Made by a program: the position numbers and the translations under genes
Notes under the pieces: generated by a model
Database searches by the model: none
What the model saw: the letters and a program-made list of their open reading frames with translations, nothing else
Told to the model about the DNA's origin: nothing
Shown here: positions 12,082-20,319 of the stretch, in pieces
Layout of the letters: every line of letters begins with the position of its first letter
Position numbering within the stretch: position 1 is the first letter of the stretch
From: Alloprevotella tannerae
GTDB lineage: Bacteria > Bacteroidota > Bacteroidia > Bacteroidales > Bacteroidaceae
Length of the DNA: 64,000 bases
Assembly (NCBI GenBank): GCA_015259125.1
Contig: JABZGR010000004.1
Coordinates: forward strand, 1-64,000
Direction of reading: 5' to 3'

Positions 12082-13275
12082 TTAATCGTCAAGGATCTCA
12101 GTGATCTGACCAGAACCTACCGTGCGGCCACCTTCACGGATTGCGAAGCGAAGACCTACGTTCAATGCTACCGGATAGATCAATTCTACAGAAATCTCAA
12201 CATTATCGCCAGGCATAACCATTTCTACGCCTTCAGGGAGGTGAATTTCACCCGTGCAGTCCATCGTACGGAGATAGAACTGAGGACGATATTTGTTGCC
12301 GAACGGAGTGTGACGGCCACCTTCTTCCTTCTTCAATACGTAGATAGAAGCCTTAAACTTAGAGTGAGGTTTGATAGTTCCCGGGTGCGTGATAACCATA
12401 CCGCGCTTGATTTCGTCTTTTTCGATACCACGAAGAAGAAGACCTACGTTATCGCCAGCTTCACCTGTATCCAAAATCTTACGGAACATCTCAACGCCAG
12501 TTACAACCGACTTCTTGTCTTCACCAAGACCGAGGATCTGAACTTCGTCGCTCACCTTAACCACACCGGTTTCGATACGGCCGGTAGCAACAGTACCACG
12601 ACCCGTGATAGAGAACACGTCCTCAACAGGCATCAAGAAAGGCTTCTCAACGTCGCGAACAGGTTCTTCAATCCAAGTATCAACAGCATTCATCAATTCG
12701 ATAACGCTATCCTCCCACTTAGCAACACCGTTCAACGCACCGAGTGCAGAACCGCGAATGATAGGAGTATCGCCTTCATAGTCGTATTCTTCGAGCAATT
12801 CACGAACCTCCATTTCAACGAGTTCGATCAACTCTTCGTCCTCAACCATGTCACACTTGTTCAAGAAGACAACAAGACGAGGAACGTTCACCTGACGAGC
12901 AAGAAGGATGTGCTCACGCGTTTGAGGCATCGGACCATCCGTAGCAGCAACTACAAGAATAGCACCGTCCATCTGCGCAGCACCCGTTACCATGTTCTTC
13001 ACGTAGTCGGCGTGACCCGGGCAGTCTACGTGTGCATAGTGACGTTTTTCTGTTTCATATTCAACGTGCGACGTATTAATCGTAATACCACGCTCTTTTT
13101 CCTCAGGAGCATTATCAATCTGATCGAAAGATTTGATCTCGTCAGATTTAGAAAAACCCCTCTCAGCGAGTACCTTTGTAATGGCTGCCGTCAAGGTCGT
13201 CTTACCGTGATCGACGTGACCAATCGTACCGATGTTTACGTGCGGTTTGGTCCGCTCAAATTTTTCTTTAGCCAT
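12082..13275 (-). CDS. tuf: Elongation factor Tu
   Basis: Encodes the 397-residue EF-Tu GTPase that delivers aminoacyl-tRNA to the ribosome. The G1 P-loop GHVDHGKT covers residues 19-26; the [20 protein letters not shown] switch II/G3 region and NKCD G4 motif are intact. The C-terminal beta-barrel domains end with GQITEILDD. It sits between a three-tRNA cluster and tRNA-Trp, all on one strand, so tRNA and mRNA are probably cut from one primary transcript. Confidence 0.99.
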   Translation of the reverse strand: MAKEKFERTKPHVNIGTIGHVDHGKTTLTAAITKVLAERGFSKSDEIKSFDQIDNAPEEKERGITINTSHVEYETEKRHYAHVDCPGHADYVKNMVTGAAQMDGAILVVAATDGPMPQTREHILLARQVNVPRLVVFLNKCDMVEDEELIELVEMEVRELLEEYDYEGDTPIIRGSALGALNGVAKWEDSVIELMNAVDTWIEEPVRDVEKPFLMPVEDVFSITGRGTVATGRIETGVVKVSDEVQILGLGEDKKSVVTGVEMFRKILDTGEAGDNVGLLLRGIEKDEIKRGMVITHPGTIKPHSKFKASIYVLKKEEGGRHTPFGNKYRPQFYLRTMDCTGEIHLPEGVEMVMPGDNVEISVELIYPVALNVGLRFAIREGGRTVGSGQITEILDD

Positions 13276-13374
13276 AGCTGTATTTATTTAAAATATGAAT
13301 GTTCGTTATTTTGAGTAAGCAAGGAACCCAAGGAAAGACTTTCCCTGCGCGCCATACATTTTCAAGCCGAGCAG

Positions 13375-13446
<72 letters not shown>

Positions 13447-13453
13447 AAGAGTG

Positions 13454-13526
13454 AGCGGAAAACGGGACTCAAACCCGCGACCCCCAGCTTGGAAGGCTAG
13501 TGCTCTATCAACTGAGCTATTTCCGC
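13454..13526 (-). tRNA. tRNA-Gly (UCC)
   Basis: Minus strand acceptor GCGGAAA pairs with TTTCCGC. The anticodon loop CTTCCAA gives anticodon TCC. The D-arm AGCTCAGTTGATAGAGC and T-arm GGTTTGAGTCC are canonical. It lies seven bases upstream of tRNA-Thr. Confidence 0.95.
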
Positions 13527-13558
13527 AATAAAGTTTCGTAGTCTTACGCACCCCGAGG

Positions 13559-13641
13559 TGGGCAAAGATGGATTCGAACCACCGAAGGCGTAAGCCAGCA
13601 GATTTACAGTCTGCCCCATTTGGCCACTCTGGTATTTGCCC
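13559..13641 (-). tRNA. tRNA-Tyr (GUA)
   Basis: Minus strand acceptor GGGCAAA pairs with TTTGCCC, and the discriminator is A. Anticodon stem GCAGA/TCTGC encloses loop CTGTAAA, giving anticodon GTA. A long variable arm follows, as expected for bacterial tRNA-Tyr (83 bases). It is the first gene of the tRNA/tuf/ribosomal protein transcription unit. Confidence 0.95.
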
Positions 13642-13713
13642 GAGCCGCGAGCAGATTCCCAAAAGACTATAGACTAAATCACATTAGCTCTTGGGCCTAC
13701 CTCGAAACGGCTG

Positions 13714-13748
13714 CAAAGTTAGGCAATAATTCTAATCCGCAAAACAAA
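13714..13748 (-). promoter_or_regulatory. Bacteroidota-type promoter of the tRNA-Tyr/tuf operon
   Basis: On the minus strand the -7 element TAACTTTG (13721-13714) fits TAnnTTTG and lies 72 bases before the tRNA-Tyr 5' end. Two TTTG candidates for the -33 element lie 18 and 23 bases upstream. No coding function is seen in the rest of the 13642-14018 gap. Confidence 0.65.
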
Positions 13749-14018
13749 AGTGCAATTTATTTCGTTCATTTTCTCGAAAAATCTAGACCTCTTCCTTATT
13801 CGTCGTAAAACAATGGCGGCATACAGAGGACTTACGTACGGATACGATTGACGTCGTATTGCTATCGAAATCGTCATTACTACCGAGAGGCAAGGCGCGT
13901 TTACGATCTGATGCTTTCCGTAAATATCTTCTGAATCCACCACACATTATTATATAAGGCGTCATAGAAATACAGCCCTATTATCAGAAATAATGAGGCT
14001 GCGAGTAAGATTAATGGG

Positions 14019-14498
14019 CTATTCAACCCTTATGGGTTCGTGATAAGGTATATCCGCCCATAGCCGGAGCTGGATTTGCAATTTCTTATCCTTATTGCGA
14101 TCTCCGATGCGTTTGAAAACATAGATATTTTCATCGCCTTCAGATTTGATTTTCTCTATTTCAACCCAGTCAAATACAGTTACTTTAGAGAAAATACCGG
14201 GAGATTCATATGCAATCTCAGCATAAGGTGTCTTTGTGGGGTTTCCTTCGAAAACGATCTCTCCCAAATCGCGTTTCGTCTCTTTTTCCACGATCTTCAG
14301 ATCGGAAATTCTACTGGCCAAACCGCGTACACGCAGCGTATCTTTCGAATGCGCTTCCGTCAGATCAAATAAAGTCTTATTGGGAGTAGGATCTTCGCCT
14401 CCCATTGGCGGTAAATCCTCTTTATGACAAGCAGAAAACAGCGACGCACTACATAGCAGCAAAAGAGCTAAGGCAGGAAAAATAACTTTGTGTTTCAT
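14019..14498 (-). CDS. Putative lipoprotein of unknown function
   Basis: A 159-residue protein with an N-terminal hydrophobic signal (residues 4-22) ending in a lipobox LFSAC, with Cys24 as the predicted lipidation site. The mature part is charged and soluble, with a proline/glycine linker just after the Cys (LPPMGGEDPTP). I do not recognise a domain. It lies between the tRNA/tuf operon and the gap holding array A1. A TATCTTTG promoter element lies 22-29 bases before the start. The most likely location is anchored to a membrane facing the periplasm or the surface. Confidence 0.75.
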   Translation of the reverse strand: MKHKVIFPALALLLLCSASLFSACHKEDLPPMGGEDPTPNKTLFDLTEAHSKDTLRVRGLASRISDLKIVEKETKRDLGEIVFEGNPTKTPYAEIAYESPGIFSKVTVFDWVEIEKIKSEGDENIYVFKRIGDRNKDKKLQIQLRLWADIPYHEPIRVE

Positions 14499-14519
14499 GT
14501 CAGTTACATTAATTCAAGG

Positions 14520-14527
14520 CAAAGATA
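14520..14527 (-). promoter_or_regulatory. Candidate -7 element of the lipoprotein gene
   Basis: TATCTTTG on the minus strand matches TAnnTTTG. The position 20 bases further upstream reads TCT rather than TTG, so the -33 box is weak. Confidence 0.45.
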
Positions 14528-14760
14528 CAAAATCCCCTGCTTTGAAAAGACGTTTCGCCGCTTTTTTTGTCATAAATCCATAATTCATCTTACAAGATGC
14601 ATATTTCACCTCGATTCTTTGCATTTGACTACTGAAAGTCTCTGAAAAGGAAAAGGCCGCAGCTGCAAAACATCCGCTGCACGCGGTCGAGGCTTCTGAT
14701 CAGCAGAAAATACGAGGATTTCAGGCAAGATGGTAAAGACTAAAAGCCTTCGCGCACTTC

Positions 14761-14844
14761 GTTTGCTCCCACCAAACGATAGTATGCCCCGAGCAAACGA
14801 TAGTTTGGTGGGAGCAAACAATAGTTTGGCGGCAGCAAACGATC
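14761..14844. repeat. Array A1: four tandem 21-bp units (family A)
   Basis: Units start at 14761, 14782, 14803 and 14824. Each has the plan GTTTG-N7-CAAAC followed by RATR (or GATC at the end), so each unit is a short dyad. The second unit has GTATG in place of GTTTG. The N7 core of the first unit is the reverse complement of the third unit's core, so units 1 and 3 can also pair with each other. Inverted repeats GCCTTCGCGCAC (14746-14757) and GTGCGCGAAAGGC (14850-14862) enclose the array, with one bulged base. Confidence 0.85.
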
Positions 14845-15025
14845 AAGCGGTGCGCGAAAGGCAAAAAATCTTCAGCGCCGGGCGGACAAAAATGCGCCTC
14901 GCCTTGCGCAATATTCCCAAGGAAGCTTGCCGAATAGCATATTCGCGATAAAGATGGAAACTTTAGCGATAAGAATGACCGTCACACGGAGTGGCAACAT
15001 TGCCCTGCTCCTCCCCCACTCCGAC

Positions 15026-15064
15026 AAAAAAAATAGTCCGCCGATCCAAATGGTCGGCGGACTA
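15026..15064 (-). terminator. Rho-independent terminator of xerC-hpf
   Basis: On the minus strand TAGTCCGCCGA pairs perfectly with TCGGCGGACTA over a nine-base loop and is followed by eight T. It lies 70 bases after the hpf stop. Confidence 0.92.
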
Positions 15065-15133
15065 CAACAATCTACAATATCAATAGTATGGGACTATTGT
15101 CTAAACAGTAGCAAGTACACAAAAATGCAGTGC

Positions 15134-15478
15134 TTATTCGGCCTCGAAGCCACCTTCCATCCTGCGAATGGGGTCGGCTTTTTTGCCGCGCTGCTTTTCT
15201 TTGTATTTACTCAATTGGCGCAGCATAGATTCCATACAAAGGTCTACGCCTTCTTCGAATGTGTCGCAAACTTTCTCGACATGGAAGTTTTCCCCCGGCA
15301 CATTGATGTTCAGCACTGTTGACTTGTTGTTGGCCGTTTCAGGCTTTGTCACCTTAAGAATAACTTCTGCTGCAGAAATATTTTCGTTGAACTTCGCAAT
15401 TTTCGCAAACTTCTTTTGGATAAAAGCCTGCAACTTTTCCGTAACGTTGAATTGGATCGATTGAATCTTTAGTTCCAT
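15134..15478 (-). CDS. hpf: Ribosome hibernation-promoting factor, short form
   Basis: A 114-residue protein of the HPF/YfiA (RaiA) family, which binds the 30S decoding centre and inactivates ribosomes in resting cells. The beta-alpha-beta-beta-beta-alpha domain starts MELKIQSIQFNVTEKLQAFIQKKFAKIAKF. Length indicates the short form without the long C-terminal dimerisation domain. It starts 24 bases after the tyrosine recombinase gene and ends at a strong terminator, so it shares that gene's promoter. Confidence 0.93.
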   Translation of the reverse strand: MELKIQSIQFNVTEKLQAFIQKKFAKIAKFNENISAAEVILKVTKPETANNKSTVLNINVPGENFHVEKVCDTFEEGVDLCMESMLRQLSKYKEKQRGKKADPIRRMEGGFEAE

Positions 15479-15501
15479 AAAAACCTCCTTTGATTATCGG
15501 G

Positions 15502-16401
15502 TTAAGCCCTGGGATGGGCGTGTTTATATTCTTTGAGTAGTTCCTCGGGCGTCACGTGCGTGTAGATCGCCGTTGTGTTTAAGTTGCTGTGACCTAAGAG
15601 TTCCTTGACGGCCATCAAGTCCGCACCATTGTTAAGCATTGCCGTTGCAAAGGAATGACGCAACACGTGTGGACTCCTTTTCTTGATATTCGTCACGAGC
15701 GACAAGTAATCGTGAACGATACGCCCTACTTGCGTCGGCTGCAACGGGCGCCCGTTGCTTTGGATAAAGAGTGGGCCGCTCATGTGCTTGACTAAATCCA
15801 TCCGCGCGGCGTAATAGGCTTGAAAAGCCTCGGCCAACTCGGCGCCAAAGGGGATGATGCGCTGCTTATTGCGCTTTCCGGTGACGCGCACTTCGCAACG
15901 GCTCAAATCAATATCGGCCCATTGCATGGCCAAAAGTTCGGCTCGTCGCACGCCGGTACTATAAAAAGTAAGCAGAATGAGATAGTCGCGCTGCCCCTCA
16001 AACGTTTCGGGGAAATGGGTCTTATCAAATAAGCGATCCATCTCACTTTGCCGCACGAAAGCGGGCAAGGGCTGAGCCGACTTGGGATTTTTGACAAAGC
16101 ACATCGGATCTTTTTCGATCAAACCCAAGACCTGCAGATAGCGATAAAAGCTGCGCAGCGCGCTAAGGTCTCTTCGGACCGTCCGTCCTACGATGCCGTC
16201 GTCCATACGCCAAACAATCCAGCGGCGCACCAAGTCGGCGTCGATCGTCTGCCAAGTCAGCGTAGCCTCTTGGCTGATATAAAACGCCTCAAAGCCCTCC
16301 AAGACGTCGCGATATTTCAAGATCGTGAGCGGAGAATAGCCTTTGTCGCTCGCTAAGTAGGACAAAAAGCGCCGGAGTAAGGCTTTGTTTTCTTGCTGCA
16401 T
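15502..16401 (-). CDS. Tyrosine recombinase XerC/XerD family
   Basis: A 299-residue site-specific recombinase. The N-terminal SAM-like DNA-binding domain covers about residues 1-95. The catalytic domain carries the expected set Arg152, Lys176, His245, Arg248, His271 and nucleophile Tyr280 (in TTAIYTHVT). Length is that of Xer proteins that resolve chromosome dimers at dif. Linkage to hpf is conserved in Bacteroidales as far as I recall. XerC or XerD cannot be distinguished from sequence alone. The first ATG is supported by a promoter about 90 bases upstream. Confidence 0.93.
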   Translation of the reverse strand: MQQENKALLRRFLSYLASDKGYSPLTILKYRDVLEGFEAFYISQEATLTWQTIDADLVRRWIVWRMDDGIVGRTVRRDLSALRSFYRYLQVLGLIEKDPMCFVKNPKSAQPLPAFVRQSEMDRLFDKTHFPETFEGQRDYLILLTFYSTGVRRAELLAMQWADIDLSRCEVRVTGKRNKQRIIPFGAELAEAFQAYYAARMDLVKHMSGPLFIQSNGRPLQPTQVGRIVHDYLSLVTNIKKRSPHVLRHSFATAMLNNGADLMAVKELLGHSNLNTTAIYTHVTPEELLKEYKHAHPRA

Positions 16402-16488
16402 AGATTTCGTGTGCGTTACTTCTACTGATTTTTTTCGGCAATTGTGTTGTCAAATCGCCCAATCAAGATGGCGAAATGTTTTCATTGG

Positions 16489-16519
16489 CGAATATAGGCA
16501 TTTTTCTTAGTAAAAACAA
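16489..16519 (-). promoter_or_regulatory. Promoter of xerC-hpf
   Basis: On the minus strand TTG (16519-16517), 20 bases, then TATATTCG (16496-16489), one mismatch to TAnnTTTG. The predicted start near 16482 leaves a leader of about 80 bases. Confidence 0.6.
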
Positions 16520-16552
16520 TTCTTTCTCGCATTTTTCCAACTAAAAACAAAG

Positions 16553-16589
16553 AAAAAGAGAGAACAGCAGCTGATTCTGCCGTTCTCTC
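16553..16589 (-). terminator. Rho-independent terminator of omr1-pnuT
   Basis: On the minus strand GAGAGAACGGCAG pairs with CTGCTGTTCTCTC (one G-T pair) and is followed by TTTTT. It lies 25 bases after the pnuT stop, showing that the thiamine operon has only two genes. Confidence 0.88.
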
Positions 16590-16613
16590 GTCTTATTGTT
16601 GCGTCGCAAACCG

Positions 16614-17216
16614 CTATGCTCGCACCGCCATAGTACGCCATTTTCGGAAACCAACCAAGGCTATCAGCACGTAAGCGCCGTAGAGTACGCCGTGGAAGGG
16701 AACGCCTTTATAGACATACAGCCCGCAGAGAATGATATCAACGACTATCCAAACGAGCCATTGCTCTACGTACTTGCGCGCCAACATCCAAAGCGCGATA
16801 ATGCTTAGCGCGTTGGCCAAACTATCGAGGAAGGGAACGGTAGAATTGGTCCATACGGACAATATATAATACAGCGCGCCCCAAATCGGCAGGAAAACGC
16901 CTAAAGAATAGGCGGCCACACGCTTCGGGAGGTGCGTAATGGGCAGCACTTGTGTTTTCGTCGCCCCGCGGCGAACACGCCAAGCAAACCAGCCGTAAGC
17001 CGCAGCGCAGAAATAGTAAATAGCCATCCCAAAATCGGCATAAAGACCTACTTTATAATAGAGATAAATGTCGATAGCCGGCATAATCATACTCACAGGC
17101 CAAAGTCGGGCGTCCGCATGATACTCATACCAAAGATAAATGAAGCCCAAGAGCGCACCAAGCCCGTCTAAGAGCGCGTGATGGTAGGTTTGCAAAAACG
17201 TAAGTAGCTCTTCCAT
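16614..17216 (-). CDS. pnuT: PnuC-family transporter, probable thiamine transporter PnuT
   Basis: A 200-residue inner membrane protein of the PnuC family with about six or seven hydrophobic helices. PnuC members move vitamins (nicotinamide riboside, thiamine, riboflavin) by facilitated diffusion with trapping by phosphorylation. The gene lies 63 bases downstream of a receptor gene controlled by a TPP riboswitch, which is the known Omr1-PnuT arrangement of Bacteroidota, so thiamine is the likely substrate. The thiamine pyrophosphokinase gene that often follows is absent here. The substrate assignment is by context. Confidence 0.85.
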   Translation of the reverse strand: MEELLTFLQTYHHALLDGLGALLGFIYLWYEYHADARLWPVSMIMPAIDIYLYYKVGLYADFGMAIYYFCAAAYGWFAWRVRRGATKTQVLPITHLPKRVAAYSLGVFLPIWGALYYILSVWTNSTVPFLDSLANALSIIALWMLARKYVEQWLVWIVVDIILCGLYVYKGVPFHGVLYGAYVLIALVGFRKWRTMAVRA

Positions 17217-17279
17217 AAAATAGCATCAAGCCGCCCGCGCCCTCAGACGGGGCGGCGGGGCGGGAAGATGAGATTAAAA

Positions 17280-19520
17280 TTAAAAACGAATGGAGATATG
17301 GGCCAGGAAGTGAAGCGGTGCTTGCGCTGAAAACACGGAATAGGCGTTGTAATCGGCATCCTGATAAGCGACAACCTTGCCCGCAGCGTCCTTCTTCAAG
17401 ACTACGTTGGCCGCACCATTGCTTTCATACTTCGCATTCATCAAGTTGTAGATCGTAAAGCCAACCGTCAGGGCCTTAAAAGCTTTTAGGCGACTGAAAG
17501 TATAAGAACAATCGAGATTACTAACCAAATATGGGTCGATCGAAGTATGGACTGTGTGGCCGTCTTCCTCAAATTGCGTGAAGCCGGTCCGCGTCATCAG
17601 TTGCCGACTTACGTATTGCGTCTGCAAAGAAGCGCGCAATCCGCGATATTCGGCTGTAAATACGTTGTTAAAAATCAGGTTTGGAGAGAAGCTCAACGGC
17701 GTATTGCCCAAGTTTACCGTCTCTCCCGTGTCGTTCATTTGGACCAAGGTATTTTTTTCTCGATTATGGCTCCACGTAAGGTTGGCATCCCAGCGCAGGA
17801 AGTCGAAGGGGCGCCAAGCAGCTTGCAACTCCACGCCGCGACGATAGGAATCGCCGACGTTTTTGGAAATCATTTCGCCGATGGCGTTTTGTTCTCCGGT
17901 CAGCACAAACTGATCTTTGTAGCGCATATAATAGAAATTGACGCCGAACGACAAGCGCTCGCCGGAGAAGTTATAGCCCAGCTCGAAGTCATTCAAGGTT
18001 TCGTGGCGCGGCTTTGAGGAATTTTGCAACACATTCTCGTAATCGTTGCGCGTAGGCTCTTTATGCGCCATCGCATAAGACAAGTAAGCCGTATGCCGGG
18101 GCGCTATTGTCCACGACAAGCCCGCTTTCGGATTGAAGAAGTTGAAGGTTTCGTGCACATTATAGGGCACTTGCTGTTTCGCAGCATCAAACTGATCGCT
18201 CGGGCCATCGATATTGTATTTCACATATCTGTATTGCAGGTCACCATATAGGTTCAGGCCTTTCAGCAATTCGAAATTGGCTTTCGCATATACGTTAAAA
18301 TCCTTCTTATCGGCTTGATTGTCGTAATACGGATGGGTCGGCTGCTGCTTGCCATCAAACTCTGCCACCCACAAGACGCGTCCGTAGTGGTCGCCCTTGT
18401 AATTATTCCATCCGCCGCCTAAGTTTGCGGTCAACCGATCCGCATGATAATTGGCCGAGAACACCGTTCCGTAAAAATCGGCCGCGGAATATTTTCGACG
18501 AATCAAGTCGCTCTTCGATCCCGAACGCGGTTGGAGCAGATATTTATACAGTTTTTGGTTCGTCTTATACTGTTCGTAGTAGCCTTTACCGTGCGTATAA
18601 TGCAATGCGAGATTAAAATCCCAAGCGTCGTTCAAGAGTTGATTCCAAAACAACTGATAATGCTGCTGATGATAGTTGTCGATCTGATCCTTATAATAGA
18701 CCGTATTGCCGGCCGCGTCCTTATATTTTCCACAAGGGTTGTAGCGGCGCCCATACTTCTTCATTTGCTCTTCCGTAGCATAGTCCCACGCGTGATACGT
18801 GCGCTCCGTGCCGTTAAACGTGACCAATTTCACGACCGTTTGGTCTGAAAAATAACCACCCTGCAAGAAGTAAGAATTCAAGCGCGAACTGGCACGATCG
18901 ATGTAGCCTTGACTTCCGATGTTCGACAAGCGCCCATCCAAGCCCCAATGTCCATTCAGACGGCCCGTACCAAAGCGCAAACTCTCGCGATGCGTGGCAT
19001 AACTACCGCCCGAAGCGTCAAGTTGCACATAGGGCAACTCTGCTATGCTCTCCGTCTGCATATTCAGCGTCGCGCCGAACGCACCACTGCCGTTGGTCGA
19101 CGTACCTACGCCGCGCTGCAACTGGACGCTACCCAAGGTCGACGCAAAATCGCCCATATTTACCCAATAAACCTTGTTGCTTTCTGCATCATTGAGCGGA
19201 ATACCATTGGCCGTAATGTTGATACGCGTTGGGTCTGTGCCGCGCACGCGCAAGTCCGAATAGCCGATGCCTATACCGGCATCGCTCGAAGTCGTCACGC
19301 TCGGCGTCAAGGACAAAAGCGCAGGCATATCTTTCCCAAAATCGAGTGTGGAAAGATACTTTTTCGACAAGTTGGTAAAAGCTACGGGGGTCTTCCGACC
19401 GGCTCGCGTAGACGTAACTTGCACTTCTTGCAAACGATAGGTTTTCAACGTGTCGCTTTCATCCGCGAAAGCGCGTCCGGCAGTCAAGGATAAGACGGCC
19501 AAGAATAAAGTTCTTCGCAT
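17280..19520 (-). CDS. omr1: TonB-dependent outer membrane receptor, probable thiamine receptor Omr1
   Basis: A 746-residue TonB-dependent receptor. A signal peptide (about residues 1-19) precedes a TonB box-like start (YRLQEVQVTSTRAGRK) and a plug domain (to about residue 160) with DLRVRGTDPTRINITANGIPLNDAESN. The rest is a 22-strand type beta-barrel ending in the aromatic residue Phe. A TPP riboswitch directly precedes the ATG, and a PnuT gene follows, so the receptor probably imports thiamine or its phosphates across the outer membrane. The family call is certain; the substrate is inferred from regulation. Confidence 0.9.
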   Translation of the reverse strand: MRRTLFLAVLSLTAGRAFADESDTLKTYRLQEVQVTSTRAGRKTPVAFTNLSKKYLSTLDFGKDMPALLSLTPSVTTSSDAGIGIGYSDLRVRGTDPTRINITANGIPLNDAESNKVYWVNMGDFASTLGSVQLQRGVGTSTNGSGAFGATLNMQTESIAELPYVQLDASGGSYATHRESLRFGTGRLNGHWGLDGRLSNIGSQGYIDRASSRLNSYFLQGGYFSDQTVVKLVTFNGTERTYHAWDYATEEQMKKYGRRYNPCGKYKDAAGNTVYYKDQIDNYHQQHYQLFWNQLLNDAWDFNLALHYTHGKGYYEQYKTNQKLYKYLLQPRSGSKSDLIRRKYSAADFYGTVFSANYHADRLTANLGGGWNNYKGDHYGRVLWVAEFDGKQQPTHPYYDNQADKKDFNVYAKANFELLKGLNLYGDLQYRYVKYNIDGPSDQFDAAKQQVPYNVHETFNFFNPKAGLSWTIAPRHTAYLSYAMAHKEPTRNDYENVLQNSSKPRHETLNDFELGYNFSGERLSFGVNFYYMRYKDQFVLTGEQNAIGEMISKNVGDSYRRGVELQAAWRPFDFLRWDANLTWSHNREKNTLVQMNDTGETVNLGNTPLSFSPNLIFNNVFTAEYRGLRASLQTQYVSRQLMTRTGFTQFEEDGHTVHTSIDPYLVSNLDCSYTFSRLKAFKALTVGFTIYNLMNAKYESNGAANVVLKKDAAGKVVAYQDADYNAYSVFSAQAPLHFLAHISIRF

Positions 19521-19531
19521 ATAACAGTAAT

Positions 19532-19676
19532 TTTCTCTTCGCCGGCATTACCCGGATCAGGTTATAAGGGTTTGTTCTCAGCCGCTCCCCGCGGAGCTCG
19601 TGTTCGTCAGCTCGCTGCTTCAACCGAATAGCTCACGGCGCAAGGCGTCCGCAAGGCACGAGTAGGCACCCCTAAA
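19532..19676 (-). promoter_or_regulatory. TPP (THI-box) riboswitch
   Basis: On the minus strand the conserved parts appear in order: GGGGTGCC, then CGGCTGAGA, ACCC, and ACCTGATCCGGGTAATGCCG followed by GCGAAGAGAA. Between the first two parts lies an unusually long arm of about 80 bases closed by CTCGTG/CACGAG, an extended P3. The 3' end is about 12 bases before the omr1 ATG, and no separate terminator hairpin is visible. Control is therefore probably by hiding the translation start when TPP is bound. Confidence 0.95.
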
Positions 19677-19689
19677 TTATTATTCGCGG

Positions 19690-19720
19690 CAAAGATACAG
19701 CGAAAAAGTATACAGGCCAA
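19690..19720 (-). promoter_or_regulatory. Promoter of the TPP-riboswitch omr1-pnuT operon
   Basis: TTG (19720-19718), 20 bases, then TATCTTTG (19697-19690) on the minus strand, a full match to TTG-N20-TAnnTTTG. Transcription would begin near 19683, just before the riboswitch. Confidence 0.75.
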
Positions 19721-20319
19721 TGTTTTTACCGCTCTTTCTATGATGCTATACTGCTTTTAGGCAAAAGATCTGAGGGTTTACGCCTAATGAGACTTTAGTA
19801 TGCCTCTCAAAGCGGGGGCGAAAAACGGGTAACAGCTCAAGGAGGATTGAAAACAAAGTGCAGGTTACGCAAAATCGCGAGGCAAAAGGGCTACATCGCA
19901 GACAAGACATCTCCGCTACTCGCTTTTTCATCGTGAGCGCAAACCTTTTTCATCACGAGCGTAAGCCTTTATTATCGTGAGCGCAAGCCTTTTTTATCGT
20001 GATAAAAAACTACGCGTGTAAGACTTAGGGGTGACGAACAACGTACTATGCGCTTGTTGTCAAAGTCTTGACCGCAGAAAAATGAGACGGAATTTTGCTC
20101 ATCCAAAGATTTGTAGATGCTGATAAAAGGATGGTACGACAGCTATGCCTGCCAAGCGATAAGGCGGCAGAGGGTCTGTATAAAAAGATGAAGAAAAGGA
20201 TGTGAAAAGGAAGAGATGAAGGACGACAAAGCGCTACTTCGTTTGCAAAAAAACATACTGCCGCTTAGCAAAGCAAGAAGTCGGCGCGTCGTTGGTGAGA
20301 TTCGCCGAGCGGCGGGGGC
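19721..20319. other. Gene-free gap holding repeat array B1
   Basis: The 600 bases between the omr1 promoter and the recQ stop hold array B1 (19930-20010) and no ORF with a recognisable product. Nothing else was identified. Confidence 0.6.
19930..20010. repeat. Array B1: tandem 22-bp units (family B)
   Basis: Units start at 19930, 19952, 19974 and 19996. Three are full: ATCRYGAGCGYAARCC followed by a T-rich hexamer. The fourth is cut after ATCGTGA and runs into AAAAAAC. The sequence after the array (TACGCGTGTAAGACT) resembles that after array B2. Confidence 0.85.

Larger units (their letters stand above)
14499..15025. other. Gene-free gap holding repeat array A1
   Basis: No convincing coding sequence is seen. 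The gap holds the lipoprotein promoter near its left end, array A1 at 14761-14844 with flanking inverted repeats, and the hpf terminator at its right end. ORFs in this stretch run through the repeats and have no recognisable product. Confidence 0.6.

Noticed and set aside
12241..13314. Long plus-strand ORF (357 aa) over tuf
   Set aside because: It is exactly antisense to EF-Tu; its composition reflects tuf codon usage and no family is recognised.
14761..14844. Family A, B and C arrays as CRISPR
   Set aside because: Units are directly adjacent with no unique spacers, 21-22 bp is too short, and no cas genes are in the window.
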